Under the pieces are notes generated by a model. It was not told the DNA's origin. It saw only the letters and a list, made by a program, of their open reading frames with translations, and ran no database searches. Position numbers and translations under genes: made by a program. Source: Hyaloraphidium curvatum (lineage: Eukaryota; Monoblepharomycota; Hyaloraphidiomycetes; Hyaloraphidiales; Hyaloraphidiaceae). Taken from it: DNA of 64,000 nt. The DNA is taken from the NCBI GenBank assembly GCA_025558095.1, contig JAIVFI010000003.1, positions 744,001-808,000 of the forward strand, written 5' to 3'. Within the stretch, counting starts at the first letter, position 1. The number at the start of each line of letters is the position of its first letter. Shown here in pieces: positions 11,905-20,823 of this stretch.

Positions 11905-12798
11905 CTATGCCAGAACAGTTCGAACAAGACCGCCCCTCTCCAGTTCGCTGCCCGAGTCGTCGTCCCTGTCCGGATCATTATCTCTCTCCCCATCTGAGCA
12001 GTCCAATCTTCCCATTCTGGTGCATCTCTGTCGAGGGAAAGGAACCAGGGATCAGAATCAACAGTTCGGCCCCTGGACGGCAGGCATCCCACCGCGCACG
12101 GTCGTCCAGCATCGCAAGCCATGTGCGCCTTTTTGCATGTCTTGCATGCCCTTGGGGCGTAACCTCTCGGCCTCGTCGCGCCGGATTGGCCCTGGACCGC
12201 CGCGTGTGCCGCGTATAGCGTACTCGCGGCAAACAGCGCAGAATGGAACTCAAGCACGTCCTCCGCATCCACTGGATGAGGCACTTCCGGCTCCAAGATT
12301 GTAAGCTCCGTTTCCATAAGCCGCCGAACGCTGTCCTTGGGAAGGGAGCCCACGGCGCGGATCTCCGAGATGATGAGCTGCGCGTCGAGAGGCGCTCGCA
12401 AAGAGAACACCAAAGGCAGCGGGCAGCAGCCTCACCGGACCCAAATCAAGCCGCGCCCGTTTTCTCCGAGATGTGAGGCCGTTGGCTGCTTCCGCGGGGA
12501 ATGCGGTTGGCCGGGCTGCCGTGGCCTCCTCGCCTTCGCGCTTCACCGCGACGGCCGGCTGCTCCGCATCCTCGTCGGCCAGCATTTCTTTGCTGCGTGC
12601 GGCCAACGCACTCAAGACTTTGCTCGCGGCGGAAGGCACACTAATCAAAGGCTCGTCCGGGCGAGCCATGGCAGCCTTCAGTCCCATAATCGCCGCCATG
12701 GAGGTCGGCGGGTTCCGCCCGTCGCGAGGTCTGGCCACATTGCGCTGTGCGGGCTTTGCAACCGCAGGAGCCGCCTGCTGGCTCGGTTTCCCGCTCAT
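11905..12798 (-). CDS. Protein with a C-terminal Zn(2)-Cys(6) binuclear cluster
   Basis: Probable DNA-binding regulator. Exon 1 (MSGKPSQQAAPAVAK) is Ala/Pro-rich and contains a basic stretch, RRKRARLDL, that could be a nuclear signal. A short intron with donor near 12430 leads to a helical part (DAQLIISEIRAVGSLPKDSV). The zinc cluster is assembled across a second intron (about 12034-12099): CKTCKKAHMACDAGRPCARC followed by TRMGRLDC. That gives C-x2-C-x6-C-x5-C-x2-C-x7-C, the Zn2Cys6 spacing of Gal4-type factors. A short acidic tail follows. In fungi this cluster is usually N-terminal and followed by a coiled coil; here it is at the C-terminus, so DNA-binding mode and function are uncertain. 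Starts 109 bases from the divergent DNAAF10 gene. Confidence 0.72.
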
Positions 12799-12907
12799 GT
12801 GGGCCTGCGACCGGATTCGAAGGTGGGCCGGATCTACAAGTCAACACACGCACGCGCAGCCGCGCCGGGAGATCGTTGCCGCCCTTGATCCCCCGGACAA
12901 GGGTCTT
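12799..12907. promoter_or_regulatory. Shared divergent promoter region
   Basis: These 109 bases separate the start codons of the Zn2Cys6 gene (minus) and DNAAF10 (plus), so promoter and 5' leader elements of both must sit here or inside the genes. No specific motif is asserted. Confidence 0.4.
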
Positions 12908-14382
12908 ATGACGCAGATTCACGTCGTCCACTCGAAAGCACTCGAATATACGGCATTCGATGTGTCATGGGTGCCCAGCTCGGCGCGACTGGCCGTGGCA
13001 GGCCAGCTTCCTGCTGGGGGAGGCATCGTTCAGATGATGGCAATGGACGACAGAGCCAACTTGAAGCCAGTCTCGGAGGTGACTTTGGCTGGCTCATAAG
13101 TGGTCTAATGACCTACTGATCATGGCCTCGCTTGGCTTCGGCATCGCTGGACTTGGATGGCAAAAGACCAGGGTCGGGAGTGCCATCAGGTGCTTGACAT
13201 TCGGAGCCTCCGCCGGACCGTCGCGGGAGCTGGCTACCGGAAGTTTTGACGGTCAAGTACAGATTCGGTAAGAGCTTTTCGTGCCGTTGCACGTTAAAGC
13301 GCTTAGGGATGCTTGAAGCGACATTGAGCGATTGGGCAAAGCAATCGCGTCGGTCAACGCCCACTCGGGAATGATCAACTGCATTGACGGGGCAGGAGGG
13401 CCAGGATGCTCTTTCGGACCACCGGAGCTGGTCACCGGGGCACGCGATGGTAGGCGATCAATGCTCGGATATCATTCTTAGATCCGAATAAACTCTGCGA
13501 AGGAATGGTCAAGGTCTGGGACACGAGACAACGGAGTGGCCCAGTGGCATCGTTTGGCGCAGCTTCCGGCTCAAGCGCGCGGGATGTTTGGGCGGTGGCT
13601 TTCGGCAAGTGCAATCTTGCGCTTCCCATGGGGGGGAAACTGATTTGTTGCTCTCCAAGGCAACTCCTACAACGACGAGGATCGGATCGTCTGCGCCGGT
13701 TACGAGAATGGTGACCTTCAGTTCTTTGATCTTCGTGCCATGAGGAATCTGTGGTCGACGAACCTCGGGAGCGGAGTGAGTGGGACGGTGTGAGGCGTGT
13801 TCATAACCAGCTGACGCTTAACCTTGCAGATATGCTCTGTCGAGTTCGATCGCAAAGACATAAAAATGAATAAGCTTGTTGCAACGACGACCGATTCGAG
13901 CTTCCATGTCGTCGACTTGCGGACGTTCAACGTCGAATCTGGATTCGCGTCTCTGCGGCATAATGTACGGCGTGAGTTGTTGTTGTTCGGGTTCAGACCT
14001 TCACCATCCGCTTTCAGTTCGGAGGTTCCAACGTCACCATCTGGGGCGCGAGGCACCTCCCGCAAAACCGTGATCTATTTGTCACGAGCTGCGGCGACGG
14101 CACGCTCCAGCTGTACAAATAGTACGTGGTCGATCTCGCCCTTTCAACCCCGTGTCGACTGACAGCACATGCAGCGTATACCCCGGAACCCGAATGAAGA
14201 AGGATAAGGCCGGGAAGCCTGTGGGTGTGATGGGATCTCTTGTTCGTCAGAAATCGGCGACCGTGTCCGCCCAACCTGTGTCTGTTGTTGCTTGGTCGGC
14301 AGAAAGACTGGGACTTTGTGCATTTGCTAGTTTTGATCAGACGTTAAGGCTCGGCTTGGCGACCGGCCTCGAGGCGTTGTAG
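12908..14382 (+). CDS. DNAAF10: DNAAF10 / WDR92 (monad), WD40 dynein assembly factor
   Basis: A WD40 propeller that works with the R2TP/prefoldin-like chaperone in pre-assembly of axonemal dynein. Family landmarks are in order: [20 protein letters not shown] at the N-terminus, IRCLTFGAS and [12 protein letters not shown] (about 13190-13265), [17 protein letters not shown] (13505), [20 protein letters not shown] (13830), [10 protein letters not shown], and a last blade with [18 protein letters not shown]. These align with human WDR92 blocks such as VFDCKWVPCSAKF, LEFDRKDISMNKLVATS and GLCVCSSFDQTVRV. At least six short introns are present. The gene implies that the organism builds motile cilia or flagella at some life stage, because losses of it track losses of motile cilia. 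Confidence 0.9.
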
Positions 14383-14463
14383 ATCGATGGGATTTGACGA
14401 TCAATCGAACCTGCCCAGGCGCCGTGCCCAACCGCTCGCCGCGTTCCCGTCACGTCCGTCGCC

Positions 14464-15164
14464 ATGGAGGACAGCGAAAAGGTTGCCTTTGAATCGCAGG
14501 AAGCTTCAGTTGAGCCAGGCCAAGGTTCGTCAGGCGAGGGCGGAGTGACGCGGCACCTCTGGAACCGTCGGTCCCGGCCAGGCCGAGTCGCGCAGCCCGA
14601 CCTCTCCGAGCTCAGCGAGCAGAACGGGGACAAGAAGGACGAAGAAGCGATCGAATCGTCGCCCGACATCCCATACGAAGACGTTTTTGCGACGTGGGAG
14701 AGGTTCACCGCGTAAGCGATCTCGGCGCTGTGGCTGCCCTTCTTTCCGTTCGAACAAACGTCCGTGCCTTCGCCAGAGACTCCGACAGCATGATCATAGG
14801 CACGCAGCGCTTCAGAGCCCGGGCGATCATTACCCTGACCGGTTCATTCAGAAAGCTTCAACATGATCCATCACAACTTCCAAGTGCTCTTCTCGTCCTT
14901 CCTCAAGGCACAGCAGAGGATCACACAGTACGGAAGGTGGATTATTCATGGTTGTTGTCTCGATCGCATGTTGATTGGACCTGGGGGCAGCGCGAACCTT
15001 CAGGATCTCATGGAACAGACCTCCAAGCAGGAACGGAGCAAGCGGCTCCTCGAGAGCTCTCTCGATTCCTACTTCAAGGTTACCTACTCGGGGGAGTTAC
15101 GGGGCAACGTCTCACAGATCTCGATTAGGGCGTCAAGAAGCTTTGCGAGGAGATCTCCAACACT
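14464..15164 (+). CDS. Unrecognised helical protein
   Basis: A plausible ATG at 14464 opens an exon with an acidic, Ser/Glu-rich leader and the end DIPYEDVFATWERFTA before a GTAAGC donor at about 14714. Further on, IHHNFQVLFSSFLKAQQRIT, then NLQDLMEQTSKQERSKRLL after a 60-base intron, then LDSYFK joined to GVKKLCEEISNT and a stop at 15164 read as one amphipathic, coiled-coil-like helix chain. The join between the first exon and the IHHNF exon could not be resolved. No family was recognised; a small coiled-coil complex subunit (kinetochore or tethering type) would fit but is only a guess. It ends 52 bases from the convergent MEMO1 stop. Confidence 0.5.
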
Positions 15165-15216
15165 TGATGAGCTCGACAGACCCAAGAATTCGACAACCAT
15201 CGTACACCGGATTCCA

Positions 15217-16582
15217 CTACTGCACGGTTCTGTACGTCAAAGCGCTCGCGTAGCTGACCGAGCTATCTCGAGTGTCGAGAACCTGACTCGATTGAGCGTA
15301 CCGAACAAACGTTGTTCGCATATCGCCCGTGCCAGCCGGTCCAGCCTGTTCACTGCCATGTCTCTCCTCGTCCAAAGCGCGCAGTGCGTTTAAAAGAACG
15401 CCGATCGGGTGTCTGCATGGGCGGTGTCAGTAAGCTGGATCGGCCAACAAGGCGAGCGCGCACCGTCCGCAGATCGTGTTGCGGGTCTTCTTCAGGTAGT
15501 CGGCAAAGCCCTGCACGTCACCCTGCTCGATGAGGTCCATGCCATCCCGATCCAGGAGTTCGATCGACTTGTGAATCGGAGTACTCGTCGACGACGAATG
15601 GTGCCGTGCAGTGTACGAGAACCGCGAGCCCCAATGGCAGAAATCGCTGGAGATGACAAAGAGGTTTGCGGGATCGGCAAGATACGGGCTCAGGAGCTCC
15701 CCGTAGTGCGCCTCCTTGGCGGTGGAGATTGCGCCCACGAGAATGGGCACCACGGTGTAAGGGCCGTTCTTGCTGTGCAGGGGCCCACGGAGTTGGTGCC
15801 ACGTCGCAGCGCGGCTAACGCACCCACCCTTGCATGATCTTGTGCACGTAAGGAAGGTGCATTTCGATGCTGTGCTCGTCCTCGTCAACGGAAATCGACA
15901 TGACCGAGAACTCGCCAGTCTTCATGAGCTCGTCGGTGACTTGATACAAGAGTGAGCGACATAGCTATACTGAACGTTCGCATTACGAACCCTGTCGGTC
16001 GACCTGAAGGTTTCCAAGCGGAGTTTCCAGTTCGGTGCAGGCAGATACCGCGCAACCTAAGGACTGCGTCACGCAACATCATCAGAATTGCATGCACATG
16101 CGGGGCACGTACCATCGAGATAGAAGTGGTGGGATGGACCGAGCACAAAGACCCTCGAGCTGGAGCCCGCGGACCCTTAGCTTCGTAACTCGATCCATCA
16201 GACTTCGCTTCACCCACATGGACGTTGGGTCTATGGCCCTGTAAGCCCATGCCGCCGTCGGCCCGGAATAAGAGTAGCCGGCGTGCCTGGCATCCAAAGT
16301 CAGGGCCAATGGCTCGTCAGCGGCAACGATCCCCCTTACGGTGCTATGACCGCTCTGACCCTGGAACTCGGAAGACTGAGCAAGCCTCCATCCTTGTCCG
16401 GAACTTCCTTCGGCACTTGGTCCAGCCAACCTTGAAGCTCCTGACGAAGTTTCGTCCCTGGAACCAGGGCAGGATTCGTTAGACAGGCAACGCTTCGCAC
16501 CACCCCGGGCAAGCCGACCTGATCGTGTGTACCACGATCCGGCGTGCGATGCGCGCCGCACAACCGGGCGCGTCGTCGCCAT
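15217..16582 (-). CDS. MEMO1: MEMO1 family protein
   Basis: MEMO1 has a LigB-dioxygenase-like fold and is linked to ErbB-driven migration, redox signalling and copper or iron binding in animals; homologues exist in all domains of life. The N-terminus (TTRPVVRRASHAGSWYT) is a family hallmark. Downstream exons carry VISSDFCHWGSRFSYT (near 15660) and SIELLDRDGMDLIEQGD, and the end is HPIGVLLNALRALDEER followed by YAQSSQ and DSSVSYASA before the stop at 15217. These match conserved MEMO1 blocks (SSDFCHWG, ICGRHPI, YAQSS, DSSVSYAA). The final intron lies about 15365-15465. It is divergent from UVSSA, with 145 bases between start codons. Confidence 0.9.
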
Positions 16583-16727
16583 TGCAGATCAATGCAGATC
16601 AAGTCCCGCGCTCCACCGCAGGCCTGAAGCCTGGCCGTTTAGGGAGGTGGGGACACCGCAGACCCTCCTTCGGCCTCTGAGACGAGACGGATCTAATCAC
16701 ACTACACAATCAACTCGGGGGGCAGAC
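16583..16727. promoter_or_regulatory. Shared divergent promoter region MEMO1/UVSSA
   Basis: These 145 bases separate the start codons of MEMO1 (minus) and UVSSA (plus). Being so short, they probably serve both genes. No individual element is asserted. Confidence 0.4.
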
Positions 16728-19031
16728 ATGAGCCGCAAGAGGGATAGAACGGACGTGGAAGGGAAGCGAGATCGGTGGAAGGAACAGGAGGCTCCGTCGG
16801 AGGAGGAGCAGCAGATGCAGCGACTGGAGAAGCTGCTGACAGCCGGCCGCAGTTTCCTGGATCCGGAGCTACTCAAGGCGAGGATCTCTTCCGTGCTGCG
16901 AGGAGGTCATCCTAATTAGAGTCTTTCCTACGTGATGCAGGGCGTGAAGGCCTTCTGCCGGGCCTCGGACACCAACCTTCGCCTGGTGTTTGACGCTGCC
17001 TTGCTGCACCTGGGGAAACCTCACGCCCAGATCCGCTTCTCGGCGCTGCAACTCTATGACGAACTGTTCTCCCGGTCGCATCTGTTCCGGCAGCTGACCG
17101 CCGAGAACTACGTGCCGATAACGAACCTCGCTCTTGGGATCAACGGGGAGAAGCTCCCGCCGCCCGAGAAATGGGCGAAACGTGCCAAGACGCTGGGGCT
17201 CGTCCTCGTGAAGGAATGGAGCGACCGCTTTGGGCCGGGGTACAAGCAGCTGGAGATTGGGCTCGAGCAAGTGCGCTCGCTGCTCGGTCTGGATTCTTTT
17301 CCAACACGGGCCGACGTGGCGGACATGGAGTTTGCCGCGACCAGGGAACAAAGAGAGGCAGATGCTAGGATTGCGGGAAGGCGGCTGAAGGAGTACAGGG
17401 ACGCACTGGGTCGGATCGAAGAAGCCACACCGCTGATGAAGGAGACGCTGCAGACAATGGTAATTTGTGTTGACGCGCCGCACCAGCTGCCCCTCAACAT
17501 CCTTTCTTTAGAAATCCTGCCTTGCGATTCTCATTCCTGCCGATCCCCTTTTCGCTCCATCCGCTGTCGGGAATGGTGTGAACCAAGAGGACGACCACGC
17601 TCTGCTCAAGGACTTTTCACAGGCGCATGGACTCGGATCGACACGCTACACCTTGGACATTGATCTCGAAGAGGTCCGACGACTCGGCAAAGTCGCCGAA
17701 GACGAAGAAAACGAGGCCGTCTTTGAAAACCTGCGGGACGCGGCAAAGCTTGCGGGCAAGCATCTGAAGCTTCTTTCTTCGTGGCTCTCCATAGTTCAGA
17801 AGGCCGATGTTGCTGTAAGTTGGCATTGGTCGGTCCTTGTCTGCCGTTGACCACAACGAACTCGACCCAGGATCAACGAGAAAGGGAGCGTGTCATCAGG
17901 ACCCTGCTCGATCGTTCTGCGGCTATTCGGACTTGTCTTGACCGCGCGACCGCTTTGCTGGAAACCAGGCCCGACGAGGGTAAGCCACACGGCTCTCCTA
18001 CCACTGCGTCGCTCTCTGAAGCTTTGGGTTTCAGAGGGAGAGCATTTCGAGGAAGTTGCTGCCAAAGGCACGGGAGTGTCGGAGTTTGCTGTTGCGGCCC
18101 AAGTTGCCGAGGCAGCCGAAGCTACACGGAGAGACAAAGACGTCGAGTCGGCACCACAGAGCGCGTCGACGGAGACTAGAGTGCAAGCGCGACGTCCCGA
18201 AGATGGCCGGGCCGATCCTGGCAAGGAGCGCCAGATTAGGTCCCTTGCAGACCCGAAGCTAGCAAGTGAGGACGCGGACGCCATTTGCTGGCCATTGAGG
18301 CTCATTGCTTACGAATCCGTCTCCAGGTCTCTTGAAAGAGGCGCCGGTGATTGAGTACGATCAAGACTTGGATTTGTGGGACGTCACCGAAAAGCAGTTC
18401 GACCAAACTGGTTTACGTGGGTGTCTCGTGTGCCGAAGCCGCGTGGCTTTGACGGATGGGTTTGCAGGGAGGGCACATAGGTTTCTCGGGGAGCAACAGG
18501 AAGACCATTTCTTGTCACAGGATACACTCGATCAGATGCGTAAACGAGCCGTCTATCTGAAGCCGCAAGACCCAGGAAAGTTACCGGTGAGGCGCGTGCA
18601 CGGGCCGCTAAACAGGCAGGATCTCATGGTATGTTGCTGCACAGGCTTGTGGGGCACCGTTGCCGAGAGGGGGCTTGTGCCAGCGGCGGGATCAGTCGGC
18701 GTGCCCGATTCATGGGCCAATCGTGCCACGCGACGAGGAAGGAGTTCCGTTGAACCCTGCCGACGTCAAGGACGACGGGAAGCAACCCTGGGAAGCCATT
18801 GAAGAGGATGTGCTACGGAACGCCGGGCTCCAGGATCCTCGAACGAGGAAGGGCCGCCGCCAGGGCGGTGAGCCGTCTCAGCTTGTCGACCTGCGCAAGT
18901 CCAAGGACACCGTTCAGAATCGCTTGAGAAAGGTCGTCGATGATCCGAAGGCGAAGCGGAGCATCCGTGCCGCCTTTGCCGAGGAGGCGGCCTACAGTTA
19001 CCGCGATCGAAATGCGTTTAGCTGGCACTAG
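16728..19031 (+). CDS. UVSSA: UVSSA, UV-stimulated scaffold protein A
   Basis: A transcription-coupled repair factor that, in animals, brings USP7 and TFIIH to stalled RNA polymerase II. The start (MSRKRDRTDVEG) leads into a VHS-like helical domain (about 16940-17460: VKAFCRASDTNLRLVFDAAL, QIRFSALQLYDELFSRSHLF, and ALGINGEKLPPPEKWAKRAK). A middle region with several introns follows. The C-terminal DUF2043 zinc region includes VIEYDQDLDLWDV (18350), a CxxC (CLVC near 18420), LCQRRDQSACPIHGPIVPRD (18665-18725) and EEGVPLNPAD. The cysteine/histidine pattern is the family's zinc ribbon. At roughly 650 residues it is close to the usual size. The stop lies about 7 bases from the stop of the convergent gene on the other strand. 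Confidence 0.9.
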
Positions 19032-19038
19032 CCATCGG

Positions 19039-20138
19039 TTACCAGAAGTACTGCAGGCGGTATATCGATTTCTCTGTCGTATGATGTACTTCGTTAATGG
19101 TTGATCTGTGATTCGTGTTCTGTTGGCGCCCACCGACGCTCTGCAGCGGTCTTCCTTGTGCGTCCGTGCCCGACCACATGAGGTGCACCTCGACGAAGAA
19201 GTTAGCGCCCAATCAGCATCACCGCCGTCAAGGGTGGCTGCCACCTTGACATCACACCCTGCGAAATCCGTCGCATTGCATTGAACCGGGCACATTTCGA
19301 GCTGCTCTCCGACATCCAATGGGCAGAGGGAAAAGACCTTGGAAACTTCTTCCCATTCAATGCTCGAAACAAGACCTGAGGCGACATGAGACGGGAACCG
19401 CATTGAGGAAGGCGAACGCACCGTCCCAGAGGGTGACGATGACGCCTCGGTAGGGAATGTAGTAGAGGATATCCATGTCGGCATTGTATGCAAACCAAGA
19501 TTTGGGCACGGATCGGAAAACCGTTGCGTTGTGCAGGAGGTGGAAGGAGATCGTCACGTCCTCCCACAGTCGTTTCCGAGCGTCGAGATAGGAGAGGGCT
19601 TTTCCGGATCAAATGTGCGCCGATTTGGAGACAGATCGCGAGTGCTTACCGTTTGAGCCGTTCAAGGTCAACGTGGAGTAAACATCCACTTTCGGAAAGA
19701 AGGAGCTCAGGGCGCTTTCGGTTGCCATCACATTGCTCGCGTTGGCGGGAGCAGAGAGATTCCGCAGAGGAACATAGTTGAGCTGCAGGTACGCAGCCGT
19801 GCTGTCGCCCGTTCGCAGACCCCTTATGGCAGGCTGCCCTGCAGCTAGCCTGATGCTCGCACACGAGGTCGGCAGTATCGGGTCGTTGACGGAATAGCAG
19901 TAGGACCGAGCGCTCACGGAGCTCAAGCCCCCGGTCTGCTGCAAGGTCCCCATGGGCCACGAGAGGAGAAAGAGCCCGAGCAAAAGCATGGTGCGATGCC
20001 ATTTGGTGACGACGGCCTCCTTGGCGGCACGTGGCTGCGCACGGATGTGCATGGTCTCCCGCTCTTCAGTCCCAAGTCGTCGGGCGTGGACGATCCGCTC
20101 CGATCCATATGCCTCAGACGCTCCCCGCTTTCGGCTCA
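19039..20138 (-). CDS. Orphan membrane or secreted glycoprotein
   Basis: Reads as a type II or signal-peptide protein. A basic cytosolic leader (MSRKRGASEAYGSERIVHAR) is followed by a hydrophobic segment (MLLLGLFLLSWPMG, about 19970-19990), then a lumenal region with sequons NLS, NAS, NGS, NAT and NAT. Later exons give FHLLHNATVFRSVPKSWFAY, DILYYIPYRGVIVTLWDG and CPLDVGEQLEMCPVQC. A 53-base intron containing CTAAC (about 19193-19245) joins GCDVK to VHLMWSGTDAQGRPLQ, and the protein ends YRLQYFW. No family was recognised. The even sequon density and paired cysteines support lumenal exposure. It starts 82 bases from the divergent BORCS8. Confidence 0.55.
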
Positions 20139-20220
20139 TTGATGGGCAAAGAGTTTGGACGACCTTGGTGGCTCTCGTTTTATCGCCTCCTCGGACTGCG
20201 GCCTCGAGAGAATTGCGGCG

Positions 20221-20700
20221 ATGTCGGAGTTTGACGCGCGCGTCCGACTTAGCGAGGTCACACGCGCAGGTCTCCCACATTCGGCCATGGCACTGGATCC
20301 GACGACGAACTCACGCGTTTTGAAAGGTAGACAGCTCGACACACGCCCCGATGGGATGCCGAACGCGTCTTGTCCCAGCGACGACCGATTTGTCGACTTT
20401 GACAGTCACTATGCTCAACGAAGCGTCCGTCGGGCTCTACCGCGTACATGAGCACGTACAGGCAAAGGTCCCGCAGCTCGCAAAGCACAAGGTCGGCGGG
20501 ATTGATTAATTTCACGAATCCGATCTGAACTTTGCCCACAGGGCGATCTGGAAGCCCTGGAGCAGTCCGTTTCTGCCGCTTCGAAAGCCGTAGCGGACAG
20601 CCGGGAGGCAATACGCGACTTACAGCTCGCCGAGACGGAATCCTTCGGTGGCCTTGAGGACCTTGGTCACCGGCTACGAAAGCTGCTGAACGGACAATGA
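20221..20700 (+). CDS. BORCS8: BORC complex subunit 8 (MEF2BNB homologue)
   Basis: BORC recruits Arl8 to lysosomes and couples them to kinesin for outward movement. The key exon encodes LNEASVGLYRVHEHVQAKVP followed by QLAKHK (about 20413-20490), matching human BORCS8 LANEPSVALYRLQEHVRRSL and PELAQHK. An intron (about 20491-20540) leads to a coiled-coil end with LEALEQSVSAASKAV and a C-terminal LGHRLRKLLNGQ. The start MSEFDARVRL was chosen because it opens the first continuous exon. At about 120 residues after splicing it fits the family's size. BORC8 subunits are short helical bundles, so the call rests mainly on the central motif. Confidence 0.75.
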
Positions 20701-20823
20701 ACGGAAGGCTATCTCGAACCGCCCGCGACCCATCAAGCGCAAGCAGGGTATACTAAGCCCCAATATAGGCAAGTTTACACGTCCGTGGGGGGAGAGGGGA
20801 AGGGGAAACATGCTCATCGCTGC

